Of a DNA stretch of 12,500 bases, positions 1 through 7,511 are shown piece by piece; position 1 is the first letter of the stretch, and each line of letters begins with the position of its first letter. Both the position numbers and the translations under genes were made by a program. The stretch is taken from contig CM060324.1 of the NCBI GenBank assembly GCA_030674155.1, forward strand, positions 49,024,035 through 49,036,534. Reading direction: 5' to 3'. The DNA is from Stramonita haemastoma. Taxonomy: Eukaryota; Mollusca; Gastropoda; Neogastropoda; Muricidae. The notes under the pieces were generated by a model. The model saw only the letters and a list, made by a program, of their open reading frames with translations. It did not search any database and had not been told where the DNA came from.

Positions 1-227
1 TCACAAACGCTGCTTTCACTATTGATAATATTTATAAAATAAAAAAATAACAGTTGAACTGAACCAGAAGAGATGCAGCTAATGTCATTATCACTGACAA
101 AGAGCGCTAACTAGGGGCAGCCTGTCTTTCTGTCACTTAGATAAACCACGCCTTCCTTCTCTTGTCTCTACTGGACCCCATCCCTGGGATCAATCTTTGA
201 TCAGATGTTGTGGGTTTAAGGGGGAAT
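1..227. other. Unique AT-rich DNA, no gene seen
   Basis: No exon-like open frame, RNA gene or recognised repeat is visible here. The sequence is moderately AT-rich and not low in complexity. It ends where the first copy of the hairpin dispersed repeat becomes recognisable. Confidence 0.5.
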
Positions 228-350
228 TCAGACCAAATCTCCCCGAAGTCGGAATGCATTTACCTATTATGGTTGGGGAAAAAAACCCGGCCGCATAGGC
301 AAAAATCTCACTAGGCCTATTCGTGAACTTCGATGCTCTAGCCGGGAAAT
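228..350 (+). repeat. Short dispersed hairpin repeat, copy 1
   Basis: This is one of four diverged copies of the same roughly 70-120 bp element in the window; the others are at 3112-3224 (-), 4078-4205 (+) and 6345-6416 (-). The shared landmarks run in this order: CCCCGAAGTCGGAATGC, then a TTACC...ATGGT region, then a run of A, then GCAnnnGCAAAAATCTCAC. A weaker part follows, ending in TGAACTTCGATGCTCTAG, which aligns with TGAAGCTCCCGTGGTCTAG in copy 3. The upstream GGTGTC/GACACC hairpin seen in copies 2 and 3 has decayed here to a poor match around 219-234. No protein is encoded. It is probably a SINE or a fragment of a non-autonomous element; I cannot name the family. The repeat relationship is seen directly, its class is inferred. 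Confidence 0.75.
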
Positions 351-809
351 GAAAATAAAATACACAACCCCAAAACAAAACAAAATCAAATCAAGATCAC
401 CCAGTTTCATCAGGTTTAACAGTTGGTGTTTGTTTGTTTGTTTTCGTTCTTGAGTTGTTGATTTTGTGTTTATTTTTTGTTTTGGAGGTTGTTGTTTTTA
501 GTTTTCGAATTTTTCTTTTTGTACAGAGGTCCTTATAACGGTAGAAAACAGTGTGGTTGTTTTGAAGTTATGAAGAAGGATTATGTTTTGAATCACACAA
601 CAGAAAAAGCTGCATGTGGCGAAGATCATCCAATGAATATCATGACACTTTGAAGAACGAGAAACAGAAAGCTATAGAAAAGCTGACAACATTTTAAAGA
701 TATAACATGATCGTCACTTAATAACTGAAACCATTGGGTGTAGTGAAGATGCTGTTGATATTTACAGTGAAAATGTCAATGGCAGAATAAGCGTTGGAGG
801 CAGAGGAGA
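351..809. other. T/G-skewed then unique DNA, no gene
   Basis: Roughly 420-560 is rich in T and G on the plus strand, with short TTTG and TTG runs. From about 560 to 800 the DNA is ordinary AT-rich sequence with no recognised element. No open frame here has convincing protein content. Confidence 0.45.
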
Positions 810-823
810 GGGGGGGGGGGGGG
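810..823 (+). repeat. G14 homopolymer
   Basis: An uninterrupted run of 14 G is followed by AGGAGGAG, giving a purine-only stretch on the plus strand from about 801 to 831. It is one of several 14-15 nt G or C runs in the window. It could form a quadruplex or triplex, and its exact length is prone to sequencing error. Confidence 0.9.
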
Positions 824-914
824 AGGAGGAGTTAAAACCCTGTTGAGTAAACCTCGGTGGCATGTGTCAAACAGTTCTAAGATAAAGCATCTTGATCTGC
901 ACCTGTAGCCCAAG

Positions 915-1117
<203 letters not shown>

Positions 1118-1159
1118 TCCGCACATGGATTCCTTGTCCAGTCTGCGGTGGCGTCCGTC

Positions 1160-1380
1160 CCTCAACCCCTTTGTTGTTGTTGTTTTGTATTATTTGGGTT
1201 TTTGCTAATTATAGATTTTAAAATTTGTTTTGTTGTATCTTTGGTTTCTTTGTCTGGTTGTTCGGGGTTTTGTTGAGGTGTTTTTTGTTTGTTTTTCTTT
1301 GTGTTTAAGTTGTTCTTTAGTGTTTTTTTGTTTTGTTTTGGTGGCTTGCTTTTTTGTTGGTAGTTTGTTGTACTTATTGT
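1160..1380 (+). other. Keto-rich (T/G) low-complexity tract
   Basis: For over 200 bases the plus strand is almost entirely T and G, with TTG, TTTG and TTTTTG motifs and very few A or C. No gene is visible. The same bias on the opposite strand (A/C-rich) occurs at about 4300-4440 and 9371-9662. Confidence 0.7.
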
Positions 1381-1396
1381 GGGTCCACCACTTTCT

Positions 1397-1425
1397 CCCC
1401 CCACCCCCATCCCACCCACCCACCC
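1397..1425 (-). other. G-quadruplex motif on the minus strand
   Basis: The plus strand has six C runs of lengths 6, 5, 3, 3, 3 and 3, separated by only one or two bases. The minus strand therefore carries six G runs of at least three with 1-2 nt loops, an unusually dense quadruplex motif. Folding is an inference from this pattern. Confidence 0.75.
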
Positions 1426-1500
1426 ACCTCCGTCCAAACAGTTCTTCACAGAAGTTTTGACAAGACTTTAGGATCTTGTAACATGACCATACCAATATAA

Positions 1501-1635
1501 TAACTTTTCTTGTCTTAATTTAATCGCCAAGTTTTTTGTTGTTGTTTGTTTTTTGTTTCATCTCCCCAGAATATAAATTCAGGCAGGAGATAGCCCACAC
1601 ACATGTATCAACATCCACATACCCACCCACCAGCC
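1501..1635. other. No gene seen
   Basis: Unremarkable AT-rich sequence with a short TTG-rich patch, ending in ACCCACCCACC just before the SINE copy begins. No element boundary or target-site duplication could be recognised. Confidence 0.4.
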
Positions 1636-1920
1636 CCGATGGGAATTTTCATAAGTGCTGACTCCACTCTCCCTTAAAGTCCTTCGATGAGACTATAAAC
1701 CGAGACCCCGTGTGCGAACTCACGAAGAACATCTTTCGCATACGTTAAATCCTGTTCCGCTTTTTGTAAGAGTAGGCAGGCCATTGTGTGTCAGTGGGAA
1801 CAGACGACAATATTAACAAAACTGCATACACACGGGGACTGGATGTTAAAAAAGCACATGAGTGCTTATTCCATTATCTTCGATATAAAAGAATAAAATA
1901 TAAAAATAATATAAAATAAA
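1636..1920 (+). mobile_element. tRNA-SINE family 1, copy A (5'-truncated)
   Basis: This matches, base for base over long stretches, the reverse complement of the SINE at 3491-3825. Landmarks in order are: a GACTCCACTC motif; a central domain at 1681-1713 containing GATGAGACTATAAACCG and CCCGTGTGC; GTAAGAGTAGG; ACAAAACTGCATA; the 3' hairpin AAGCACATGAGTGCTT at 1852-1867; TATTCCATTATC; and an A-rich tail of AAAATA-type units to about 1920. The tRNA-like promoter head present in copy D is absent, so this copy is 5'-truncated and should not be transcribed on its own. The central domain resembles the conserved core of animal tRNA-SINE superfamilies of the Deu/Meta type as I remember them; the exact superfamily is not established here. 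Confidence 0.85.
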
Positions 1921-1990
1921 CCGGCGCAACAATGTTGCCTGCTCAGGGCAACTTGGCATCTCGGATAGGACGTGTGTTGTGGACGTGACA

Positions 1991-2146
1991 CAGGCAGGCA
2001 GACAGGCAGGTACCCCAGTGCTGCCAATGCCTCGGCAGCTGTCACAAGTGCCAACACTCTGGCACGTAGGGGCGCGCGCTAATGAGAGTGCTAAATAGTT
2101 GCTTCATTCACCTGTCTGCCTGCCAGCCTGCCTGCCTGCCTGTCTC
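1991..2146. repeat. Inverted CAGG / CCTG tetranucleotide tracts
   Basis: A (CAGG)-type tract at 1991-2010 is followed about 100 bases later by a (CCTG)-type tract at 2111-2146. GGCAGGCAGACAGG (1993-2006) and CCTGTCTGCCTGCC (2111-2124) are perfect 14-bp inverted arms. The arms may be chance partners because both are simple repeats. No gene lies in the spacer. Confidence 0.6.
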
Positions 2147-2149
2147 TCC

Positions 2150-2556
2150 AGGCCCTGTACTCTCCTAGCCTACCACCACTTATCGCCCTTTACTCCCTCC
2201 CTTGTCTGCCTGCTGCCTGGGGGAGGTGGGGGTGGGTTAAAAGGGATAAATCGCTGTGTGTGTAGACTACCGGGAAAATGTTTTCTACTTCTGGCTGTCC
2301 AGTCTATCTAATCAATCCTGTTTGAGTTTTTGGGGGGTTCGGCTTTTTTGTGTGTGTTCCTATGTGTTATATTTTCCTTTTGTTTGTTTATGTCTGTATC
2401 CGCCTGTCTGTTTTTCAGTCTGTCTGTCTGTCTCTGTCTCTGCTGCTGCCTTCCTCATCTCTCTTCCCTCCCCCCCCCCCTTCTCTCTCATTTTTATTGT
2501 CATTGAATATTCCCCCTTTGTACCTTTTGTGTCCACACTATCAAGTTTTGCAATAT
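2150..2556. other. T/C-rich low-complexity DNA with C11 run
   Basis: No gene is visible. The stretch contains GGGGGAGGTGGGGGTGGG (about 2219-2236), a short (TGTC)n at about 2418-2433 and an uninterrupted C11 at 2470-2480. Open frames across it are cysteine-, leucine- and serine-rich products of this composition. Confidence 0.5.
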
Positions 2557-2668
2557 GGGTGGCGCTGGTCTTGTGGTGATGCGCTCTCCTCGGCAAGAGC
2601 AGCCCGAATTTCATGCGGAAGAAATCTGCCATGACATTAATGTGGTACACAAAATATCAAAATAGGAA
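2557..2668 (+). mobile_element. SINE-type element family 2, copy 1 (3' domain)
   Basis: The sequence aligns with 2886-3000 through GGGTGGCGCTG, CTTGTGGTGATGCGCTCTCC, AGCAGCCCGAATTTCA, GAAATCTGC and an A-rich tail with TACAAAATA motifs. I recognise this as a 3' domain common in molluscan SINEs, usually ending in (AAATAC)n; that is from memory, not a search. The RNA could fold: GCTCT (2583-2587) with AGAGC (2596-2600), and ATTTC (2608-2612) with GAAAT (2621-2625). The 5' part is missing; the homology starts at about 2557. No protein is encoded. Confidence 0.8.
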
Positions 2669-2824
2669 ATGATGCAGTTGTTGGAGGAAATTTTTTTTTT
2701 AAAAAACAACAACAAAAACGCGTGTATGAAAATGTTAAACCAGGTAAAAACAAAACAAAACAGAACCGTTTAAAGATCTGTATACGCGGTAATTGCTGTT
2801 TTCTTCAGGGGTTTTCGTTTTTTT

Positions 2825-3000
2825 TCCAGCAGACCATCTCATAGGGAAACAAATACAGTTGCATACAGGAAAAATTATAAAAAAATGGATGGGCGCTGCA
2901 CTTGTGGCGACGCGCTCTCCCGGGGACAGCAGCCCGAATTTCACGCAGAGAAATCTGCTGTGACATAAAGTGCTACAAAATACAAAGTACAAATAGGTAC
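2825..3000 (+). mobile_element. SINE-type element family 2, copy 2
   Basis: This copy is longer than the one at 2557. It starts near CCATCTCATAGGGAAAC and continues through GTTGCATACAGG, an A-rich linker, GGGCGCTGC, GTGGCGACGCGCTCTCCC, AGCAGCCCGAATTTCACG and AGAAATCTGCTGTGACA to an A-rich tail with TACAAA units. A compound hairpin is visible: ACAGCAG (2926-2932) pairs with CTGCTGT (2955-2961), and ATTTC (2938-2942) pairs with GAAAT (2950-2954) around a 7-nt loop, leaving a 5-nt bulge. Both family-2 copies lie on the plus strand about 330 bp apart. They may be two insertions or a local duplication; the DNA between them is not repeated, which favours separate insertions. Confidence 0.82.
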
Positions 3001-3091
3001 TCTCTAAAGGAATCAGTTTTGCTATTTATAGATCTTCTCATGCAATGTGTGTGGTTTAGTTGGTTTGTGTTGTTGTTTTGTTTTTTTTTAA

Positions 3092-3108
3092 GGGGGGGAG
3101 GGGGGAGG
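3092..3108 (+). other. G-quadruplex motif
   Basis: G7, G6 and G3 are separated by single A residues and preceded by a T9 run, so a four-tract quadruplex is possible if the G7 run supplies two tracts. It abuts the 3' side of the dispersed-repeat copy 2. Confidence 0.55.
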
Positions 3109-3111
3109 GCT

Positions 3112-3224
3112 GGAGCTCTCAGGTTCCCCAATGGTGAGATTTTTGCGTACACGACTGTTGTAGCCCACCATTAAGGTAGCGGTATTCCGACTTCGGGGAG
3201 GATGTCTACACACGACACCACTGA
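3112..3224 (-). repeat. Short dispersed hairpin repeat, copy 2
   Basis: Read on the minus strand, the landmarks are GGTGTC-GTGTGTA-GACATC (a 6-bp stem with one G-T wobble and a 7-nt loop, 3219 to 3201), then CCCCGAAGTCGGAAT, then CTACC-TTAAT-GGTGG (a second stem, 3179 to 3165), then GTACGCAAAAATCTCACC and GGGGAACCTGAGAGCTC. It is the best match to copy 3 at 4078. It lies directly beside SINE copy C but is a separate element, because copies 1, 3 and 4 occur without that SINE. Confidence 0.8.
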
Positions 3225-3265
3225 TGGCTTGTATTTATTTGGGGGGGATTAAACTTAGGAGGGGG

Positions 3266-3490
3266 GTCATCAATTCTTACCAGTACGAATGGCCTACTCT
3301 TCCAAAAGGCAGCATGGGTTTTAATGTGTGCGCAAGATGTTCTGCGTGCGTTCGGCACAGTGCCTCGGTTTACAGTCTCACCCGAAGGGTTTTCGGTGGA
3401 GTGGAGTGGAGTCAGTGCTATGTTAAAAACTCTGGGGGAAACCCTTGGAACAAGCTGTCTGCTGTGGCTGGAACCCCGACTGGATTCCGG
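3266..3490 (-). mobile_element. tRNA-SINE family 1, copy C (partial)
   Basis: On the minus strand this begins inside the tRNA-like head (GGAATCC...GGGGTTCC, the decayed B-box region). It continues through GACTCCACTCCAC, the central domain at 3389 to 3353, GCAGAACATCTTGCGCACAC, AAGAGTAGG and GATGAC, and then loses similarity at about 3266 before the 3' hairpin and tail. It abuts the A-rich tail of copy D with no intervening sequence and in the same orientation, giving a D-C head-to-tail arrangement. It is more diverged from copy A than copy D is, which suggests it is older. Confidence 0.8.
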
Positions 3491-3825
3491 CCTTTTTTTA
3501 TTTTTTATTCCGAGGATAATGGAATAAGCACTCATGTGCTTTTTATTTCTTACTCTCCGTTATATGCAGTTTTGTAAATTTTGTCATCCGTTCCACCACC
3601 ACACAATAACCTACTCTTACGAAAAGTGCAACGGATTTTAACGTGTGCGCTTGATGTTCTGCGTGGTTCGCACACAGGAACTTGGTTTGTAGTCTCATTC
3701 GAAGGCTTTTGGTGGGAGTGGAATCGGCACTGATGTTAACTCCTGAGAAAAATCTTGTTGAACATGATTCAAACCGGGTCGGATCCGCGAGTGCAGTGCT
3801 CTGACCATTAGGCTATGCCGGCTCC
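3491..3825 (-). mobile_element. tRNA-SINE family 1, copy D (near full length)
   Basis: At about 335 bp this is the most complete family-1 copy. On the minus strand it holds: a tRNA-like head (3825-3766); a linker; the central domain (3705-3669) with GACTACAAACCAAG; AGAACATCAAGCGCACACG; CGTAAGAGTAGG; GGAACGGATGACAAAATTT; ACAAAACTGCATATAACGG; the 3' hairpin AAGCACATGAGTGCTT (3541-3526); TATTCCATTATCCTCGG; and an A-rich tail AATAAAAAATAAAAAAA. It has no protein-coding capacity, so it must have used an autonomous LINE's reverse transcriptase, probably recognising the 3' hairpin region. No target-site duplication could be identified, because its 3' side is copy C and its 5' side is an A/T run. Confidence 0.9.
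3766..3825 (-). promoter_or_regulatory. tRNA-like Pol III internal promoter of SINE copy D
   Basis: On the minus strand the A-box match TAGCCTAATGG lies at 3815-3805 and the B-box match GGTTTGAATC at 3775-3766, about 30 bases apart. These agree with tRNA promoter consensus and spacing. The 5' end GGAGCCG resembles a tRNA acceptor strand, but no matching 3' acceptor strand follows, so this is a SINE head and not a functional tRNA gene. It is the only copy in the window that keeps both boxes and could in principle be transcribed by RNA polymerase III. Confidence 0.8.
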
Positions 3826-4049
3826 AAAAAAAAATGTATATTTTCCCTTGGTTTATAAAGGGTCTGCATCTCATTCACAGGATGGTGGCCAGTGTCACAG
3901 CTGACTGAATCAGGCAATCCAAACTGAACATTTTGTGAAGAGTCCAATCTAAAGAACACAGGTTTTAATGAATGTCTGTCATCAGTCTTCTTTCAAATCC
4001 TTTCGGAAGAGTAGGATATTTCGTGTCGGTAGGAACGGATGGTAGAATT
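3826..4049. other. No gene seen
   Basis: Unique sequence upstream (minus-strand sense) of the SINE head. It begins with an A9 run and shows no repeat or exon-like signal. Confidence 0.4.
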
Positions 4050-4071
4050 AAAAAAAAAAAAAAAAAAAAAA
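4050..4071 (+). repeat. A22 homopolymer
   Basis: Twenty-two A residues directly precede the dispersed repeat copy 3. It may be a poly(A) tail of a retroposon on the plus strand ending here, but no matching body could be recognised upstream. Confidence 0.85.
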
Positions 4072-4077
4072 CCCGCA

Positions 4078-4205
4078 TTACTCAGGTGTCGTATTTAGAC
4101 ACCATCCCCGAAGAGGAATGCGGCTACCTTCTTGGTAGGTAAAAACGGTTGCGCACTCAAAATCCCACTGTTGGTGAAGCTCCCGTGGTCTAGACAAGGA
4201 ACACA
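4078..4205 (+). repeat. Short dispersed hairpin repeat, copy 3
   Basis: This is the clearest copy structurally. GGTGTC (4085-4090) and GACACC (4098-4103) form a perfect 6-bp stem around the 7-nt loop GTATTTA. Then come CCCCGAAGAGGAATGCGG and CTACC (4124-4128) paired with GGTAG (4134-4138) around TTCTT, then AAAAACGGTTGCGCAC, AAAATCCCAC and TGAAGCTCCCGTGGTCTAG. Both stems are kept in copy 2 with wobble changes. No coding capacity; the family is not named. Confidence 0.82.
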
Positions 4206-4445
4206 AAAAGTAGAGGTAAGTTTTAATGAAGTATTTATTTCACCTTACATTTGATGAGGTACAATTACAAAATATTTGGTGAGATTAAAAAAAAAAAAAA
4301 AGCAAAAACAAACATACCCCAAAACAGAAATTAAAAAATAGCAGAAAAGCAACTAAACAGGATTCTTTAGGTAGACGGTAAAGAAACAACAAAAAAACGC
4401 TGAACAAAACAAAGCAACAACAACAACACCAACAACAAAGTTGAA
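4206..4445. other. A/C-rich low-complexity DNA with A15 run
   Basis: No gene is visible. It holds an A15 run at 4287-4301 and a stretch of CAA/CAAA units to about 4437 on the plus strand, the complement of the T/G skew seen near 1160-1380. Confidence 0.5.
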
Positions 4446-4559
4446 CAAAATACTGCGACAGTGTTCGTGCACATTATTCAGCTGTTTAAAAGACTCTGTT
4501 TCAGGGTTCTTCCTTTCGTTTTTGTTATTGTCCTTTTGATACTGGTGGTGTTTTTTTGT

Positions 4560-4562
<3 letters not shown>

Positions 4563-4648
<86 letters not shown>

Positions 4649-4654
4649 TATATA
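4563..4654. repeat. (TA)n microsatellite, about 92 bp
   Basis: Almost pure TA dinucleotides with two phase slips (near 4615 and 4641). Self-complementary, so able to extrude a cruciform and easy to melt. Tyrosine/isoleucine open frames through it are artefacts. Confidence 0.95.
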
Positions 4655-5007
4655 CTTTCTTGTTTTGTTATTGTTTTGTTTGTTTCTTTGGTTATTCTCT
4701 TGTTTTTTGTGTGTGCTTTTTTTTCTCTCAGATTGGTCAGTTTAAATTCAGCGTACTGCCTGGGATAGAAAGTTTGGATTCCGTCAGTTGTCTTTTAGAA
4801 GGGAAAGGCCTTCTTTTTGAGTACCCTTTACCATATTTCACAATCAAATAAGTCTTTTAGCTTGCACTTAGTGTTCATCTAAATGAATTTTTACAAATCA
4901 CAAAATGAACAGTCTTCTTGGGTGTGTTTGGTTTTTTTTTAATTTAAACTGCCACACTGTATGACTACACTGAAGTCAATAATAAACGTTATTCGTCTTG
5001 TGTAGGT
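4655..5007. other. No gene seen
   Basis: T-rich at first, then ordinary AT-rich unique DNA. No repeat relation to other parts of the window was noticed. Confidence 0.45.
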
Positions 5008-5162
5008 AGCCTCCGTACACAGTGATTCATGCTTCATCTCTCGCTGCCCGCCCAACGCAAGAATCGCGATTGTTTTAACCAATCGCAGAACAGGACGCTA
5101 CAAGCTGCGAGGTCATCCTTGCGGGGTCATGCTTGTCGTCTGCTCCGCTGTTCGTTTCTGGC
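5008..5162 (+). promoter_or_regulatory. Candidate CpG-rich promoter with CCAAT box
   Basis: Counting by eye, about 13 CpG dinucleotides fall in some 155 bases, far denser than the surrounding AT-rich DNA and not part of a microsatellite. A CCAAT box (5079-5083) sits in an inverted repeat, GCGATTG (5066-5072) and CAATCGC (5080-5086), with a 7-nt spacer. No TATA box is evident. The block lies 5' of a strong plus-strand splice donor at 5390. Together these fit a TATA-less promoter and non-coding first exon reading rightward. They could also be an old GC-rich repeat that I do not recognise. Confidence 0.35.
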
Positions 5163-5389
5163 ATGTGTTGGAAGGAAAACGGACCACAGTTTCTCTTCTC
5201 TCTCTTTGGATTGATGTGGAATTGTTTTCCCTTTCACTGGTGTAGTAGGTTGGCATTGCGGACTGCATGTAGGCAAATGCAGGTTTCTTCTATTCATTTG
5301 TGTCTTCTGGATGCCCGCTTTTCTCACTGTGTCTCTGGACAGTCAGGATTGTAATCGACGGAAGCAGACTGCATGCCGATCAGAGAAAG
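5163..5389 (+). other. Possible non-coding first exon
   Basis: The segment between the CpG-rich block and the donor has balanced composition and no simple repeats. It ends in CAGAGAAAG followed directly by GTAAGT, matching the metazoan 5' splice-site consensus. No long open frame crosses the junction, so any exon here would be 5' untranslated. The left boundary is unknown; the start given is arbitrary. Confidence 0.22.
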
Positions 5390-5395
5390 GTAAGT
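5390..5395 (+). promoter_or_regulatory. Candidate 5' splice site (AAAG|GTAAGT)
   Basis: GTAAGT preceded by AAAG is a near-ideal U1 target. Other GTAAGT strings occur by chance in the window (about 4216, 5771 and 8464). This one is favoured only because of its position downstream of the CpG-rich block. Confidence 0.3.
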
Positions 5396-5736
5396 AACAT
5401 TGATGGCAGATTTTGGATTGATTCCGAGTGATAAATGATGGATATGTGATAGGTTATACTAGATCTATGGTCGTTAGTTTTTTCTTTTGACGTGTGTGTT
5501 GTGTGGGGGGGGGGGGGGGCATGCCACAATTGATCGACAATTCATTACTTACGCGGGTGTGGATAAAACAATTTGAATCCGTCGGTAAATGTGTCTGGAC
5601 ACTATGATTTAGTCCCTATTAATTCTGTTCAAAAACAGATGGAAGGAAAAGTACAATGGAATCGAATGCTGCATGGGCACTTACTGACTTAACCTATGGT
5701 TGTGTATATTATCAAAAGATTTTCGACTTTCTTTCC
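5396..5736. other. Unique DNA with a G15 run, no gene
   Basis: Intron or intergenic sequence. G15 occupies 5505-5519, preceded by GTGTGTGTTGTGTG. The rest is AT-rich with no recognised element. T13 follows at 5737-5749. Confidence 0.5.
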
Positions 5737-5817
5737 TTTTTTTTTTTTTACTGAGAAGATATGAATGACAGTAAGTAACCTCGGCCATAAAAAAATGACA
5801 AACATCAAACAAAAACA

Positions 5818-5821
<4 letters not shown>

Positions 5822-5886
<65 letters not shown>
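5822..5886. repeat. (AC)n microsatellite, about 32 units
   Basis: A perfect alternating AC tract of 65 bases. It can adopt Z-DNA and is probably length-polymorphic. Confidence 0.95.
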
Positions 5887-5887
<1 letters not shown>

Positions 5888-5971
5888 CTAAATACGTAGA
5901 TAAATAAATAAACAATCAGTCAAAATCAACAAATAAGAAAAATAATTAACTTTTTCGTAAATGAATGAGAA

Positions 5972-6160
5972 GGGGGGGGGGGGGGGAGGAGAGAGATTTA
6001 GAATTTGATTAGCTTTTCTTTCATTGCCTGAACAAGCAGTATGTTTTTCCGCTGCATTTAAAAAAATTCAAATACTAGTTCTTATACAATTTGTATCCAT
6101 AAAAGTTATTGTTAGAAGGTTTGTTGAATACACAGGGTGAGGCTTGGGGGGGGGGGGGGG
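5972..6160 (+). repeat. Two G15 homopolymers (5972-5986 and 6146-6160)
   Basis: Two uninterrupted runs of 15 G lie 160 bases apart in otherwise AT-rich unique DNA. The first is followed by AGGAGAGAG, the second by AGGCGACAGGAGGG. Their lengths match the runs at 810 and 5505 closely. No gene is seen between them. Confidence 0.85.
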
Positions 6161-6344
6161 AGGCGACAGGAGGGTGTACGATGCGTGGTAAAGCCACCTA
6201 TGAACTGGACAATCAACTATGGTTATACAATTTCAAAGAGCATAAGACATTTTCCGTCGATCAGTTCATTCTACATTTTGTATCATATCTGATTATTTCA
6301 GTTAATTTTTTTTCGTTCCTCTGCTAAAACTCCGAGGTTTATAA

Positions 6345-6416
6345 AAGAGGTGAGATTTTGTGTATGCGACCGTTTTTGCCCACCATGAAGGTAACGGCAT
6401 TCTGACTTCGGGAATT
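6345..6416 (-). repeat. Short dispersed hairpin repeat, copy 4
   Basis: On the minus strand the order is CCCGAAGTCAGAATGCCG, TTACC-TTCAT-GGTGG (stem kept through G-T pairs), GCAAAAACGGTCGCATAC and ACAAAATCTCACC. It is shorter than the other copies: both the 5' GGTGTC hairpin and the downstream GTCTAG part are missing. It is close in sequence to copies 2 and 3. Confidence 0.78.
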
Positions 6417-7021
6417 AGAATATTTAGTGGAGATGGGCAACTTCTAGCCCTACTCCGAAATTGTCGGTGGTAGTTACAAAAAATACTGAATAAGGCTTAG
6501 CAAAGCTGGGATCAAAAGATGATGAAGATTGATTAAACTGGATAAAAATGTGTTTGGAAATTCAACTGCTAACAAAAGTTAGTAAATAGTAATATGAGCA
6601 TAAACACATTGTGAATCTTTTTGCCTTATACCGGACGGATGGATCCGCCAAAACGTTGCAAGGTACTTACTTAGGTTAGGTCAATCAAACTGCGTGTACA
6701 GTAAACAACATGAATGAGGAGGAACTCTGCTTAATGATCATTCAAATAAATATTGCATTAACGAATTATTGTCAGTCTGGCTTAATAAACTGACATAGAC
6801 TGCCTTTATTTTTGGATACTGTAAGAAATAGGCTACTGTACAGTTGTGCCTATCTTACCACAGCGAACTTATCGTATCATTGAATAAAGAGTAGTAAGTG
6901 TTGGAAAAAAAATCGTAAATGAACGAATTTGTCAGTCCGGACCCACGGTTACAGTAAACGAGCCTATTATCAGGGACACGCAACAATAAATTATGTGGCT
7001 GTAATGATTACCCAGATAGTC
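6417..7021. other. Unique AT-rich DNA, no gene seen
   Basis: About 600 bases with normal complexity. No open frame, RNA gene or shared repeat was found on either strand. Confidence 0.5.
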
Positions 7022-7041
7022 CCTGTGTGCGTGTGTGTGTG

Positions 7042-7130
<89 letters not shown>

Positions 7131-7143
7131 TGTGCGCGCACGC
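7022..7143. repeat. (TG)n-(CG)n Z-DNA-prone microsatellite
   Basis: TG dinucleotides with minor breaks run from about 7024 to 7120, followed by (CG)5 at 7120-7129 and TGTGCGCGCACGC. Except for a TT near 7042, purines and pyrimidines alternate for about 120 bases. CG within TG is the strongest natural Z-DNA context. Confidence 0.93.
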
Positions 7144-7357
7144 TTTAAAACAAAAGTGAAAGGCTTATCAATGAACAATTTGTTAATGAATGATAAAGCG
7201 ATGTTTGTTTGACAACTCTTCTTCTTTAATTCAAACCAGCCGTGTTCGTGTACTCGTTCTATGAATAAGTGTGTGCGCACGGGTGCATGTGTATGATTTG
7301 AATGCAAGCGCTTTGGTTTGTTTGCTTTACAAGATTTAGCACCATCTGTTGAAATCA
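7144..7357. other. No gene seen
   Basis: Unique AT-rich spacer between two microsatellites; no recognised element. Confidence 0.4.
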
Positions 7358-7393
7358 TTAATGATAATGATAACCATAATAATGGTGATAATA

Positions 7394-7450
<57 letters not shown>

Positions 7451-7471
7451 GTAATAGCAACATTATTATTA

Positions 7472-7510
<39 letters not shown>
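7358..7510. repeat. Adjacent (ATG)n and (ATT)n trinucleotide arrays
   Basis: Degenerate AAT/GAT units from about 7358 lead into a perfect (ATG)19 at 7394-7450. Ten bases of spacer follow, then (ATT)n at about 7462-7509 with one ATC interruption. The arrays translate as poly-Asp, poly-Met, poly-Ile or poly-Leu in different frames; none has flanking protein sequence that would support a gene. Confidence 0.92.

Positions 7511-7511
<1 letters not shown>

Noticed and set aside
3766..3825. Functional tRNA gene
   Set aside because: A and B boxes are good, but there is no complementary 3' acceptor strand and the sequence runs into a SINE body also found elsewhere without the head.
5029..5214. 61-codon ATG frame in the CpG-rich block
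   Set aside because: Arginine/serine/leucine-rich with no recognisable domain; better explained by CpG-rich regulatory DNA or untranslated exon.
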